A DNA stretch of 64,000 bases from Dermatemys mawii (lineage: Eukaryota > Chordata > Testudines > Dermatemydidae), in contig ML677386.1 in assembly GCA_007922305.1 (NCBI GenBank), forward strand, positions 13,311,830 to 13,375,829. The letters are read 5' to 3'. The notes below the pieces were generated by a model that was not told the origin of the DNA, did not search any database, and worked only from the letters and a program-made list of their open reading frames with translations. Positions 35,831 to 50,766 of the stretch are shown piece by piece (the first letter of the stretch is position 1; the number at the start of each line of letters is the position of its first letter). A program made the position numbers and the translations under genes.

Positions 35831-38800
35831 CTTGCTACTTTGTTGCATGACTCAGTATCTTAAAAAATAATGCTCCTGATCATGTTGGATTATATATTAA
35901 ATTTATTTCCATTTGTTGCATTGACATTGCTGAATCTTAAGTTAATGATGAGACACTTTTTCCTAGCTACATTTCTGATGTGGAAGTCAGCAGTTATGTT
36001 TGCTGAAGGTCATGGTAACATTGCATCTTTTCTCATGCTAGATCCAATAATGGAGCCAACAGCAACAACAACAAATTCTGCAAAGCTGTTGTCAGTTCTT
36101 AAGAAGCAAAACAATACCAGTGCTTTCATTTCCATGATATTCAGATCTTTTTCTGATATGCCTTGGAGCCCAAACTGATAACCTATTCATATTTTATGAT
36201 TTTCATATATCTGGTTTTAGAAACGTCAGTGACATTCTTTTGTGGTTTTAAGGTTTACTTTTTTTAAAAAAATCAAGGCTATGATCTAGCTACAATACAA
36301 GATGAGGAAGAGAACGACAGGGAAATATGTTAATATCTCTGTATCCTTTTTCAGACTTCAATATAATGTAAGCACTGACAATAATAAATTCACCCACAAT
36401 GTCTCTGACAAGAACCTATGAGGTCTGAAGTCACTTTTAGCATGAGTAGATAACTGTTTCCTTTTAAACCTTCATTAAAATAGTCAAAATTTTCAAACCT
36501 TTATTCTCTTGTCTCAACATTCCTGCAATATTCCTGCAGGCTTGGTGCTGCAGTTCTTACCGGGGGTGGGGGCGGGGTTGATTCTTTCTTGAAGTCAATG
36601 GGAGGTTTGTAAGGCCATTAAGCCTGAAGTCCTATTTGTAGGAATAAGTCTGAATTATGGGGGAGGGAGGTGTTTGGCATCAAATATATATTGAGGCCAG
36701 ATCCTCAACTAATATATATCTGCATAGTTCCTTTCAATGGAGCTACACTCATTCACATCAGTTCAGAATCTGACCCTGAATTTTACAACAGAAGTGGTTT
36801 TCATCAGAGATGGTGTCAAAAAGTAAGTTTTCTAATCAACATTATTGACTGTGCTTGCCTTAGAGGAGCTCCCTGTGAGTCATTTATTTAGAGACAGAAT
36901 AATAGAGATGGACAATGGTATGCTAATCAAGACAAGATACTAAACCTGCTTCCCCTGGGAAGCAGTCACATCACTACAATTTTCCTATCATATCTGAAAT
37001 TCTGTCCTCAATACATATTTCAATTCTCTGCACACATGTGTATGAAATCTCCAAAATATTGCTTTGATCATAGTAATTGTCTGAATTCTTCACTAGTTTG
37101 GGCCATATTATTTGTGTTCCCAAATCTTATTTTGTTTGTGTTGTTGCTTAAACCAATGTAAAAATGAAAACACATTTACACACACAAAATGTTCTCCTTT
37201 TATTTGTAACAAGAATGTCCTTGACAATGCCATACATGAAATAAGGAACATATAGTAAAAGATCAGGAAATGGACACAAAGATTACAGGACTTGTCTGTA
37301 TTTCCACACAAAGAAATACTTATGCAAGCCACCCATCTGCAGTGACTGGCAAACTTAGGTGTTTACAAGACCTCAGGTGCTTTCTAGGTACGATAAACCA
37401 GTCTTAGAGTTGGTTTCAGAGGTCACACAATAAAGATGGCTATTCTAACAGCAGAGTTGGTGTTCCAAGTCCATCAACTGAGTAATCTGTTCTTTATGAA
37501 ATGGTTACAATTATATCCTTTACCTAATGTACTGTATAGTGTGTATAGGATCTACTGCCTACTGGCTTACAAAAAATAAAGTCCTAATGATGATGAAGAT
37601 CTCAAATCACGAAGGTCTGTGGGGAAAGTTCTGGGTTTTATTGGATATATTATCTACAAGTGTAGTTTAACTGGCAAACAAGTTTGTATGTGCACACCAT
37701 TGGGTTAGCTTCAGGATATGGAGCCTTCAGAATTTTTCCTAACATTCACCCTTTTGTGTCCCCAAAATATGGATGGACCTTCTGCTTCACTTATGCTTCA
37801 GCACTGGCCATTTTGTTGGAAGATCTCTGTGGAACTCGTATAAGTTGCCAGGTCCAGATGCCCTCTTTTCCTAAGTTCCACTCAGTTCAGTGGAGTTGAG
37901 GGTGAATATCAGGAAGCTGTTTACAGCACCCTAATTCTGTAGGCCAGTGTGTGCCAGACCTAGTCTCAGCATGAGTCCATCTAGGGATTACTCTAATTTG
38001 AGTGACTAGTGCATGGTTCCTAAGGAACTGCACAGTAGCTGACATTTTCTCTTCACCAAAGGAATACTCTGCTGGTCATTATCCAACCAGAATCCATGTC
38101 CAGAATCTATGGACATAATTCAACATCTTTGTACCACCCGAATGGTGCAAAGCATCTGGATCTGAAACAAGAATCTGTCTCTAAGTCTGCAATTAACATG
38201 TGAAGTAGTATAATGTCTGGGGGGTGACATTTTGATCTCATTGATCATTTTGATCTCAAGTCAATGGGACTTGTTCCTTTCATTTTAGTGGAGCAAGGAT
38301 TTCACTCCAGATGAATGAACATCCAATGTTTTTTGGCTTAGAATAATAGCACAACTGACTTGTGCCATACAGTATGCTGATAATTCTTCTGAAAGTCTCA
38401 ATATCAATGTTATTTTTTTCCAATCATGCTAAATATCTTCTAATATCCTTTTTCATGATCAAATCTTTCATTTCTGGTATTGACAGTTATGGACAAAAAG
38501 TAGTCAAATAGTACAGAACAATTATTTCAAGGCTATACTTCAAAACATAACTGCATTTTAGGATGGAATTGTTATATTGACAGCAAAATTATCAGCCTAT
38601 GTAAATTTTATGCAGACAAGCAAACACCAGCTATGGTGATCTCTCTATGGTGACTAAAATTTGCAATTAAAATTTTTAGGTGCAACGATATTTACACCAA
38701 CTGCCTTGGGGTATATTTTTGAGGTTATTTGCAGAGATGTTAGGAAATGAGCCCAATGGGATTTTCAGGAGGTACAGAAAAGAAATTAGCAGTATTTATA

Positions 38801-41800
38801 TCCCAGCCCTTCTGTAAAGCTTCACCATTACCTATTTTACCATCCTGCAGTCAATATAGCAACTCAGTGGATGAAACTGGCAGTAGTTAATGACGGCAAA
38901 TATATATTTTGTAACTTCATCAAGTGCTTTATTAATTATTGTAACTTTTTTCTACTCTAGAAAAAGTATCTTATGGGGAATCATTAAACAGCATTTCTCA
39001 AACTTTATTCACAACTGAATATCTCTGATTCTTCATCCACCAGGGAAGTGAATGGGACTGAAAGGGAATGAGGATGAAGTTAGAATATTGCTCAAAGTAT
39101 TAACTTCTGGGGTTTATTATAGGTCCAATAGCAGCAATGCCTAGTATTAAGATTAGAGTTGGTTGAAAATTCCCCATTAACACTGTTTTTCAGTAAGAAA
39201 TTGTGTGGGTTTTTTTTTTATTTTTTTTTTTATTTTTTTTTGACAAAATGACATGGTGTGAATTTTCTCTTTTCCATAGCAAGTTTTGACTTTTAATTAA
39301 ATGACCAAAACATCCCAAACTGAATTTTATGGCTGAAAGCAACAAAAAATTCACTTACAAAGTGAATTAAGTTGCACTGAATTAGGGCTAGTTGAATTCT
39401 GAATAAAAGCATCTAAGCAGGGTTTTAATGCAGATCAACTAATCCTCTTTAATGTCACCTTTTTTAAAATTCAGATAAATTTTCCTGAGTGTCTTCATGT
39501 AGACAAGCCCTGAGAGTTGAGAACAAGAGTCCTGGTGCCCTCAGTTCAACTGTTGTTTGTTTAATACTTGCACATGATGGAAAGTCTTGGTTTCTCCATT
39601 TTTTCCAGTTTCTTTTTTAAAAGTCCATAATTAAAGACAGTATCATGTTTCATAAGAAGGCAGAATTAAGGTTGCACTTTTCTTTGCTTGCAACAGTAAT
39701 GTTCTTTCAACATATTTTTATGGCATGTATGAATAATGTAGTTGAGCTGAGATTGCTGTCTTTTTTTGAATACCTTTGGGAAAACAAGAATAAGACAATT
39801 CAGCCTCGGAGATAATTTAATTTTGGAAAGTTAGAAGAGCATGAGAAATAAAAATCACTTATGTACAATATACTTTGCCTCCTGAGCAATAATTATAGCA
39901 TTGCACTAGTAATGCTATAATACTGCTATTGATTTAATGGCTGTTACTATATTTTTGTTTTTTGTATATTGCATAATTTTAGGCTTGATATTCCTTCTGT
40001 GTAACATTTTCAGTCAGTTTACCCATCTTTAAATAATTTCTTTTCACCTGATGTGAACTATGATAGACTACATAATCACAAAACATCATGTACCATGGTA
40101 GATATGAAGAAATCTCATTTTAGCAGCAACCAGATGTTCATACTGGGGTTGATGCTGTACTTCATATGATTCCGTGTTTATACCCTGGAGTATCTGTTTG
40201 TAATATCTAGTGATAAACTCTGGAAACAGGACCTTTTCATGTCAGAAGCACTTAGTGAAAATAAAGCTGAAACTATTATTGATTCATAAAAGATGCTTGA
40301 ATTGTCCTATAATAAATAAAACCTCTCTGAGGAGCCTGAACTTTTCTGGGCAACATGACAAGTATGGTGAATTGGTCACTTTAATGATTTGACAGTTATA
40401 TTTGCTCTGAACAAATCTATCCTCAGTTAGGAAAATATCTGATCCAGATGAAATAATTCTATAGTCTGCAATGCCATCTTTCTGAAAGCCGAAATAGGGG
40501 GAAATACATATAAAATATCTAAATTGCAAAACACAAGTATGATTGCTGTTTACCATAATCCGTAGATTTATTTTTTTAATGGAGAAATTATATTTGCCAT
40601 GGTTATGGCTACACCCAGGTTCCATTAGAAGACCTTTTTCACCCACCTATAGCTTTGGCTACAAAACATGGTTTGAACTCAACTCTAAAGATAAAGACAA
40701 AGGAGGACATTTGTGCTAAGCTTGAAGAAAATCAGTCACTGTTTGAAGTACAGATCTTTAAAAATAGCCCCACCACCACTTTTTTTTCTCTCTCTCCTTG
40801 TGTCTCCAAGAATGTGACCCTGCTGTTGTGGGAACGGAATGCGCTATACCCAGTTCGCTGTCTGTTCTCCAGTTTACTAGTACAGCCATATGCTTGCTCA
40901 GCCCCTCGTGCCTGCCGTCCAGGTGGAGAATAGAGCAGCTCTGTAGAGTTTGCTTTTCTTTTAGTGCTGCTACTCACTCTACAGCCATGCTTCATTGTCA
41001 GTTTCTTTGTTTTTTATTTCTAGTAACAATCATCCTTAAGTAATGCAAAGTTAAAACAGGAGTAGGTAGCTTTCTTTCTACACCTTTCCAAACTTGAAAA
41101 TCAAGACAATTCATCTGACAGAAAAATAATATATGGTTGTTTCATCCATATACTAAGCTCTAACACAGGAGGCCTTTTTAAAGTACTGCAGCCTTGGACA
41201 ATTAAATGAAAAATCAGGCCAATGCTATTTTTGCAATCTCCCATTAACTTCCCATGGGAATTGTGGCTATCGAACAGTAATGAAAGTTAGACCACATGTT
41301 ACTGTAATATTTTAGTTGAGATTAGATATGGACACAATTAAAATTTTCTTTTTTATAGAAGAGGGACACATTTTTGGCAAATATCCTGTGTTGTTTTTTT
41401 TAACCAGATTTTTTGCGCTTGTGCTCCACAAGCTTTAGCAAAACCAAAGCTGTGGTTCCTAAAGCAAATATATTTTGATATTCTTATCTCACACATAGCC
41501 TAATATATGCAGTAATACAAATTTCTGTCTTCATCCCTAGTTTTTGTTAGCAACTATATTGGTTTTAGTGGGAGTTTAATGAGGCTAAAATATTGCTCAA
41601 AGCATTCATTTTCGTGCTTTATTTTTGTAAAAGATGCCGTAGCAATGCCTTTTAAGGTTGTGTTACACTCCTCTATAATTCCTGCTTGTCAAACTTACAA
41701 GCAACTGCAAAGAATAAGTTATTAATAATTTAACCATATGTGTGACAACGGGAGCTTCCGGATGCTGAGAATTTTAGAAAAAATTAGTCTTCATTTAGGC

Positions 41801-42997
41801 CCTTAATTGGGAGCTGAGCTGTTCTGACAATCTAATCCCAACTGTGGGTGCTGAGCCCTGAATTCTTTTGAAAATCTTGCCCTACATGTTCATTATAATT
41901 CAGTCAAATTAAGCCTTAACAAAAAAAGTACCTTTTGCTCCCTAGCACCGTTGGAATCTCAAAGTTTTATTTGCTTCTCTCATTTTTTTAAGCTCTATAT
42001 AACAAACAGAGTGAAGATATTTTCACACAAACACACCACCACCACCCTAGAAGTTCAAGATTTCTGTACAAGATAAAGATATATTGGAAATGTGTGTTAC
42101 TCATCTGAATAGTTTAAAGTGTACAGATATGATTTCATTAACAAAATCTTTTTTAAAAAAAACTTGGATGTTATATGTCAGATTATTTTTAAAGATTTTG
42201 TAAAATTAAATTTTCAAAAAAAATCTCCTCAGTGTTTACATTTTTGATATACCTCTAGCTTTTTAAAAAAAGGTTTTGTTAAAATTTTATTCTTTGTGTA
42301 CAAGAATATTTAAAACTGTTAAATTAACTTATCCCAGTTTGTAAGACTCATTTATAAAGACATAGTTACTGCTATTATGTCTCCCCACCACTTTTGGTTC
42401 CTTTCAGACATCTCTTACTTCTTCTCATAAACCTTGATTGTGAGTTCTGTGGAACAGTGACTGTTTGCCAGCTATATATAGGCACAGCTCCAATCACAAG
42501 GTGGCTCTGATTATTGCCTGTGGGTGCTACCATAATACATATATAACCATATCACTTAATATAGCAGTACCTGCTTTATGAATTCTCCATGGTTTGATGG
42601 GCACTTGATATGTTCCTTGTAGCTCAATGAGTATTTTGTAAAGCCTGTCCAAGGCAAAAGAGAAGTGGAAAACAAATGGGATCCATGCAGATCACTTCTG
42701 ATCTCTGTAGGGCAAAACCAAACACGGACATCTTGGGAGCTGGAAAAGCTATGGAGCTCCAGATATCTTTAAATCACTGATAAGGAAAAGGGATCCAGAT
42801 GCTTTTCAGGATCATGATGGAAGAAGGAGGTGGAAGTCTTACTTAGCTCAGTTTTTAGTCTCTTGACCATAGTGTAGTTAGTATGGAGGAAGTTTGAATT
42901 CCCAGCCTCATGTGGAAGATTTTGGCAAAATATTTGTGTCTCTGGATAATAATAAGAAGTCTGGGTTTGTAGCTGTAAGCTACTTGCTGTGTAGTAG
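35831..42997. other. Long stretch without supported genes
   Basis: Small items only: a 'caatggagctacac' palindromic-repeat copy at 36685-36785, and an AT-rich repeat at 39145-39330 with a T-rich run interrupted by single A at 39210-39241. A hAT-like fragment end (CAGCATTTCTCAAAC) lies at 38990, and a 'gcacc' type repeat at 41800-41890. The 120-codon frame at 40284-40646 (minus) and others of 60-100 codons match nothing I know. Confidence 0.45.
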
Positions 42998-43672
42998 TGT
43001 GATGGGGTAGACTAAGCCCAGAGGCCCCATTGAGGCCTCCGGGTCCTGCCATTCCCCATCCCAGAGAGGAGCAGAAGAGAAGTCCTCCAAGCAACCTAGA
43101 CTGGCTGCAGGGGAAGCAGCCTATCAGAGGGACTGCAGTAGCAGCCAGTCAGGGGCTAGGAGGGCCATATAAAAAGAGGCGGTAGCAGAGACAGTGTTAG
43201 GAAATTGCTGCCTCGAGCTGAAAGAGGGACAACCCGGTTCCTGGCTGGCTGGAAGATCAGCAGAACCATGCCCAGGTCAATGTGGGCAAGAGTGAGCCTA
43301 GGGAGGGTGCCAAAGACCAGTAAAGCTAGGAAGGCACTCTTGACTTGTTGCAAGGAGTGACCCCAGAACCTATCCAAGCCAAGCAAGAGTATCGCAGTGG
43401 GCCTTGTTGGCCTGATTAGAAACTGAGCCCAGGAAGGGCTGCCAGAAAGGACACACCAACGGAGGGCACCGTTTGCCTATTACAAAAGGCAGTGTCTCTG
43501 GGAAGGGCCATGAGAAAGAAGATAGAGACTCTATACCCCAGAAGGGGTTCTGTTTTCATTGCACTTACAGACAGTGCATGTCACTTGGCTGGAGGGCTGA
43601 GTTACTGAGGACCTGCCAAAGAAACCATCAGCCAAGGAGATGCTCATGAGAGGTGGGTGCCACCCCATGACA
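42998..43672 (+). mobile_element. LTR-like unit, TGTGATGGGG family
   Basis: The unit is 675 bp. The ends TGTGATGGGGT and ACCCCATGACA are inverted with one mismatch and have TG...CA termini. A TATA box (TATAAAAA, 43168-43175) sits about 170 bp in, as in a U3 promoter. I found no target-site duplication. Its start equals that of 13541. Minus-strand open frames here are by-products. Confidence 0.6.
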
Positions 43673-44884
43673 AGAACTAAGAAAAATTAGGCTTACCCCT
43701 AACCAGAAAGGGGTGCTCATGAGAATCAGGAGCTGGCCCCATTATAGGTATCTTTTGAAAGTTTATAGCCATATAAAAATACATGGCAGATGAGAGCAAA
43801 AGGGTCTTACACTGAAGGTGTGAAGGAAAACTTGAAAAAATTAAAGTTAAGTTAAAGAAACTATATGAACTAGGAATGTATTTGAATATCTGTTTGCCTT
43901 CCGTTAACTATTCTTTCCCCTATCGTTAGAGGATTTGAATTTTTTTCAGAAGTATATCATTTCTAGGTATACTCTTGATCAGATTGTAGGATCCCAACAC
44001 TGTGCAGTCCTTGACAGTGAACTTTAAAGATGAGCCAGTAAAGTTAATGAATCATACTTTAAGAATGACTGTGCAAATGGATTCTGTACTAGAAGTGCTT
44101 TTTAGTAGTGACAGCTTATCAATGAAAGTTTTAGTTTTTTCAATTGATTATTAGATGCTTCAATGCTTTAGTGCATGTAGCTCATGTCTTTTACTAAGCA
44201 CTCACTGCTTCCAACCTCCATGTGACCTTTAACTCAATTCTTTTCCCCCTCAAAATTGTTTTGAGTGTGTAGATAAAATACAAAAAATACAACCTATAAA
44301 TGGGGCAAATGCAAGTGACATAAATCCATATATATGTTACTTAAATACAAAACAAGGAATACAGCTTTTGAAGTTACTAAAATTGCTATGTGACAAGTAC
44401 TTCTCTTATTTGTATAACTAAGCATGGGAATAGACACACATATGTGTGCATGTACATATGATATATACCCAAACTTCTGTGTGTGCATGATAGATCATGA
44501 TAGATCATTGGTTTGTGATCTGCCCAGAGTAAGGGGCAGCCCAGGACAGAGATTGTGACCAGTAATAGTCCATCTCCCTACAGCTCAGCAAAGGAATAAA
44601 CTTTCACGTCTATTTCTATCTCAGCATATGCATGAAGCCAAGGTTTTGCCCGCTCTTCTCACCCATGTGCACAAAGGCAGAATGTCTTGGCACTTTGGTG
44701 CCTGATGCCCTTCAGGGCCATCCATAAATTACAAAATATATTCTGGAGTGGATGGGGACTTAATTTTCTATGACAGTGTTTATTTCAGTGTTAAAAGAGG
44801 GTGGGATGGACAGTGGGTCTTAATAATCATCCTAAAATGTTATATAATTTGTGTATGGACAAATACTACAAGGGAGTATCTGAG
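43673..44884. other. Unassigned stretch
   Basis: I see nothing here beyond a 10-bp duplication (ATGATAGATC twice) at about 44487-44507. Confidence 0.5.
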
Positions 44885-45166
44885 GCCTGGCCTACACTAA
44901 AAAGTTAGGTCAACCCAACTATGTCACTCTAGAGTGTAAAAGTCTGTTCATTGGAGTGAGGTAGTTAAGCCAAATAAAACCTTGGTGTAAATTGGGCTAG
45001 GTCAGTGGAAGAATTCTTCTGTACATCTAGCCACTACCTCGTAGGGAAGTAGGCTACCTTAGCCGATGGGAGAACCCCTCCAGTGGGCATAGATACTGTC
45101 TACACTGAAGCATTACCAAGGCACAGCTGCATCTGTGGTGGTGAAGTGTTTCAAGTATAGACAGGC
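44885..45166. mobile_element. Multi-hairpin element
   Basis: The ends GCCTGGCCTACACT and AAGTATAGACAGGC are eroded inverted repeats. Inside are four successive palindromes: about 44910-44990, 44995-45032 (centred on GAATTC), 45056-45096 (GGGAGAACCCCTCC) and 45110-45143 (centred on CAGCTG). I know this layout from turtle repeats, where each palindrome is nearly perfect. Here they are diverged. Confidence 0.6.
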
Positions 45167-48100
45167 TATGCATATGTTATTTCCCCTTGCCCCAACACAA
45201 ATAATAGATCATAGTCTGGCTGTATATATTGAAAATAGGAACACAACAAACCCATTTTTTCAGATTTCTTGTCAACATACGAATGGTGCATTGATTTAAT
45301 GAAAATCACTTTTAAAAAATGATAGTGTCCATGCTGAGGTTTGTATTACTTTAACGTCTGTTTACAGGTGACATCTGTGGGTTTAGGTAGATTGAAAATG
45401 GGGCAATTTCTATTTGTAGACCAGGCCTAGAGGCCGGAAGTTCCATTACCCTACGCCTTGTCTGATCATTTACTACATTAACGCACAATTGATGTAAATT
45501 GTTACCATTCTGATTTTATAGCATTTTGAACTTACTTTGCATGGGTGTAAGTGTCTTAAAGTATATGGCAAGTTTAGCAATTGAGAATCAGGTTAATATA
45601 CATGGGAATGGGGTTTTAATCTATCCCACACAGCTGGCACTGTGGGTGGAAACAGGATTATATTTTATAACTGTTTTTCTATTTAAGCAGACTTACAAGT
45701 TCTCAGCACCCACAATCAGGGCCAGGATTTCAAAAGACCTCAGCTCCATTTAACTAAACTAAGTACCCTGATTTCCCCCCCTCCCCCAAAAAAAGAAAAT
45801 GTCACATGGGGAGCCACTGAGAACTTTTTGAGAAACTGTCCTTTCTTTAGGTGCTTAAATAGGAGTTGAGCTATTCTTGAAAAATGGGTGCCAATTGGGG
45901 GCACTAAGCACTAGAAAAATGTGGGCCTGAGCTCTTGTCCAATATGTCACCAATAACTTGGTCATATCAAACCACTTTTCCACAAAGGCACTTTCCCTTC
46001 CATACTTCAGCTTCCTTACCCATAGCTGTTCTCTTATAAAGCCATTAAAAAATACAGTCAAATATCTACTACTCTCAATAAAAGGCCAGCCATATTTTTG
46101 GCCTATTTATTAAATGAATCTACAGGGAATGGAAAATTTAATATTGATTTTGAATGTGTTTGGCCAATTCTTTCCCATAGAAGAGAATTGCCGTTTTACC
46201 AGGCACTTCAGTGGGAGCAGGACACAAGCCTAGTACATAAAATACTAACTGATTAATGATCTCATTCAAAGATCTATAATTTACCAGTTACACCAAGGAG
46301 TCTTTTAGACAGAGAGGTCCAAGCTGTTTCAGTCAGCTGGCTCATCTGAAAATGAGCTGGGGCAATGGGCATAGGTAACCCAGTGTATTCAGAATTGAAC
46401 ATAGGGCATTTTAGTTTACCACTGTGCTCTTTGGAAAGGGGCTTACTGTACTTTTCCTATGGTATAGGTAGAACTACCTTGAAACGTAACCAGTAACATA
46501 TATACTTCACTGGACACTGCCTCTATTAAGGACCAACTGACATGGAGACCTTTACCAAGAGTGCAATCAGAGCAGTGGTTTTATTATTCAGGTCATATTG
46601 TCCCTGCCAGAGTTATTTCTAGTGAATGTTATAACTTCTTAGTTTAACCCTAAGATGAGGTCAGAATACATAAATCAGGGAAGGGATTTTTCCGTTTTAG
46701 TCTAAATTCTCTCAAAGTTTGCTTAACTACTTGGTGAAAAAATGTTTCTAGTTTACTGTCTCTTGAGGCTGAGAAAGGACAATAAGGGGTAGAAATGTGA
46801 TTTGTCCTTTAATTTGATATATTAGGAGGATTACCAGCATCGGACCATACATTTTTCTGGTGTTTTTACATCTCTAGCATTTTTTGTGAACACCTTTGAA
46901 AATGTGAGTTTATTAAGCCAGTGGGATCAGTATTCAAATTGATTTACTTCCAGCTAGTCAATTGTATAAATAAATAAACTGAGTTTCAAAAGCTTCGGAT
47001 TTCTTGTGGACTGAACTGCCCAAGATGCCTGCAGCTGTGACACCTTAGCACACCCCTGTTATAGCAGACGCAAGTTTTCGACAACATATTTTAGTATTCT
47101 TTTCAAAGCAAAGGGGGCAATTATTTTGCCTTTAGGAGAGATCTGAGGGATTGTTAAGTGACTAATGAAATGTTAGAAGTACAGGACTTGCTTAAAGAAG
47201 GCAGGAGTAGTTATTCACTGAGTTGCCATCTCCAGAGAGCACTTCACTTGTTCAAAGGAAGATAAAGTTTGAAATCACTTCTAAAATGAGCCTGAAAACC
47301 ATAAATTCTAAAATGTACTGAGTTTACAATGACTACACAAGACATCTTCTGGTCACTCCACAACTTTAATTTGATGCAGGCGTAAACAAAATCTGACATG
47401 ACAGTTGGATCAGCCTCTCAGTCACAAAGTACTGTTAAAGGCTATGCCACCAACCATTCAGATTCAGTATTTGAGCCAAATATATTGACAGTTAGTGTTC
47501 CAAATGTCAAAATAGGTCTAATATGCCACAAATGGGAAACCTACATTAGCCACCAGATTAATATTCTCCTCTAGCCAGTGTCTACTTCTCAGAACCAGAC
47601 TTTTTAGCCCTGTTTAGTTCACAGCACAGGCCCCACTTAATTTGTAAGGCCAAAAATGTAAAAGAGAATCTCAGCTTTTATTTAGGGAAAAAAATAACTT
47701 CTAGACCTTTTTCCTTGTAAAGATAGTCTTGAAAATGTAACTTAATATCTAGGTTTGAAAGCTTTTCACTTAATTTTCCTTATGATCATGGGTTAATCAC
47801 AGTTCCACCAGAGCCATTTAGGGCTGTGCTTTGGGGCCTGAAAACACCATAGGTTCCTTGATTTCTGGGAAGCCTCCAGATGAAGATTATCATTGTAGGG
47901 GTGCAGTGTCCAAGCAACTGTTGATGGCATTAGGGCTTCTGCAAACTGCCTACAGTCAACTGCTTGAAGCTGAGATGACTCCTCTGCTGAGCTGCTAGTG
48001 TGACCTCAGCAATGAAGAGTGGTGGCAGCTCAAAGCAAGGAGGCACTGAGGCAGTATTATGTAAGGGATTTTACAATTAATCTCCTGGCCCTCTCAAATC

Positions 48101-50056
48101 ACATAGGTAACACTTTTTGTCTTAAGTGCCTGGGTTAGGCACCTAAATCCAGCAATGCATAATTTCATACACCCACGTGAAAAATGAAGCACAGATAAAT
48201 TGAGGTTAACATTTGTAATTTGTAAAATAGTGATAATACTGAGGCAACAAAGGTATCTTAAAGAATTAAGTGAGAACACATGATCTAAAATTTCACCAAA
48301 CTTTAAGGCATCCAGATCCCTCACACAGTAGCACCTGCATCCTCTAGTGACAGGGTCCTATCCACCAAAAGTATACTTTGGTTGAAAGAATGGAAGTAAA
48401 AACAATCTCTCAAACAGGTAGGGGTTAAGAAGCCTATTAAAATACTGACTTACATAAACAAGGGGTCATGATACTTCAATTGTTAAAGTTTGTAAAGTGC
48501 TACAAGTAAAGTTTTTAGTCTTTACTGTTTGTAAAGGAGCCACAGTTGAAGTTTTGCCTACCACTAGAGAATCTTAATTTTATTGTGATGACTAGACTGT
48601 AGTGGATTTATGCTCACACAGTTGTGTAGCCTTCGATTAGTTTGGAGCACAAATGCACTTGTCACAAATAACAGGTTCTTTATTCAGGCAGCTGCTTAGA
48701 GTTAATTAAGAAAATGAAGTTGGTGAAACACACAGAGACTTCATGAGTTTTATTTGGCAAGTGTAGTTGGAATCATAGAAAAATAAGAGAGCGCACTAAT
48801 TATAACAGAAAATGAACCCCTTGATCATGCATACTTACAGCCTTCTGGCTGGTGCAGGATAGAACAATTCCCAGTGTTGACATATTTACAACATCATAGA
48901 GAATGGGAAAGCAAAGATGGAAGAATAACCTTATTGTTACATATACTAAAAATCCCCTGAAAATCTGTTATTTCAAGCCTAAACTGTTCTCTTGTGATTT
49001 ATTTGTTTCTTACAAAGTACTTATTGCTAAATCTTATAACCTTAGGTCACACTGCTTATGCTAACTCATGTACCCCTTATGCTGAAACATTTCCAACTAT
49101 TAAACCATGTTAGGACTGTATGGAGTCTTAGTTTTTTGCCAAGCTGACCTAAAATGTTAATTAATATTGTATGTTTCCCTCCTTTCCTGACAGCTCTAAT
49201 AGCTCCTATTTTACTATGTTAAAGCATTTTAATATATTTTAGCTCATGAGCTTACATCCTAAATTCAGTACAGGGATTATAGGTCAAGGGTTGTATTGAG
49301 CACCTTCTTGACTGTGCTTATTGTTTTGGCTTCTGCATAATATACTTTTTGAAACTTAAAGTTATCAAGAACTATGTGAGATCCTCCCTGAGTCAAAGAC
49401 TTAGTATGTGTGATATCAGTCAAAGACTAAAATATAATAGTTGAAAACACTAACTCTTTCACCCACAATCAAAAAAGACTCCTTTAAAATATTGAGCTCC
49501 CCTTCCCTGCACATTGCCATACTCTACCACAGTCCAGTGTTTGCTTTTGATTCAGAAGATGTGAACAGAAGTATAGATACCAGCCCCTCCGTGTAGGTCA
49601 GTAGCTTCCTGCCTATGATGAGGGTACTGCAGATCTCTCTACTTCGATCAGTGCCAAGGATTTTAGAGTGAAATCCTGGCCTAGCTGAAGTCAATGGGAG
49701 TTTCGCCATTGCCTTTAACTGAGCTAGAAGACTTCAATAATACTACTACCTGTCCTCCATAACAGCATAACTAGGGTGTGCTCCAGAGCTACATAGGTGC
49801 TCTCATTCAACCTGCTGTCTGTTTTCACCAGTTACACTGGGCAGTGAGTCATTCAGATGGCCAGTCTACTAGGGTTTGCAAACATCAGGACCAAACAGTT
49901 TCTATAAAACTTACAGGGATTAGGCCATAAAAAGGGACACTTCTGGTTTATAAGGGCACATGACTATCTTATTTATAAACGGAGTTTGTGGTGTTAATTG
50001 GCAGTGTCAGAGTGTGGTGCACAAGAGTTAGTTGCAACTTTTTTTATTTTATATAA
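45167..50056. other. Long stretch without supported genes
   Basis: A 'gggagttgagc' palindromic-repeat relic is at 45840-45930. A possible weak MIR is at 48160-48260. A GAAGTCAATGGGAGTTTCGCC palindromic-repeat copy lies near 49687. I found nothing coding. Confidence 0.45.
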
Positions 50057-50111
50057 ATGTGTGTGTGTGTATGTGTGTGTATGTATGTGTGTGTATATAA
50101 TATATATATAT
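50057..50111 (+). repeat. (TG)n then (TA)n microsatellite
   Basis: TG repeats with ATG interruptions pass into TA repeats, ending exactly at the LTR-like unit. Confidence 0.95.
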
Positions 50112-50766
50112 TGTGACGGAGTCAGACCAGAAGGATATAGGAGAGTGCTGGAAGGCAGGTATATTAGTCTCAGGATGTGCAGGTCCTTGTTCCCTGGATA
50201 GCCAAACAAAGGCTACTCCAGGCCAATCAAGACACCTGGGGCCAATTAAGAACCTTCTAGAAAGGAGTAGAAACAGCTAGCCTAATTGGGACACCTGAAG
50301 CCAATCAGGGACTGGCTGAAACCAGATAAAAACCTCCCAGTTAGTCAGGTGGGTGTGGGTGTCAGGAGCTGTGGAAGGAAGTTATGCTGTTGGTGAGACT
50401 GAGTGTAGGACAACATATCATACTGAAGGAAGGAGGCCCTGAGGTAAGGGTGAAGTGGAGTTTGAAGAAGCAGGGACTGCTGTGGGGAAGTAGCCCAGGG
50501 AATTGTATTGTGTTTTGTGCCTAAAAGGTCAGCCATCTTATCTGATACTATTAGGGTCCCTGGGCTGGAGTCCAGAGTAGAGGGCGGGCCCGGGCTCCCC
50601 CCTTTTTCCATCTTCCATACTGGCCTGTGATGAAGGCAAGTCACTAGGTGGTGACTCTTGCCAATTATGCTGAGAAAGTGAGGTCACTCTGGGGCCCAGA
50701 TGAGTTTCTGAGGCCCCTAAATCTGCCAGGAAGCGCAGGACCCACAAGTACAGACTTGGAGCTTTG

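Noticed and set aside
40284..40646. 120-codon minus frame
   Set aside because: No recognisable domain, AT-rich composition, no splice or promoter context.
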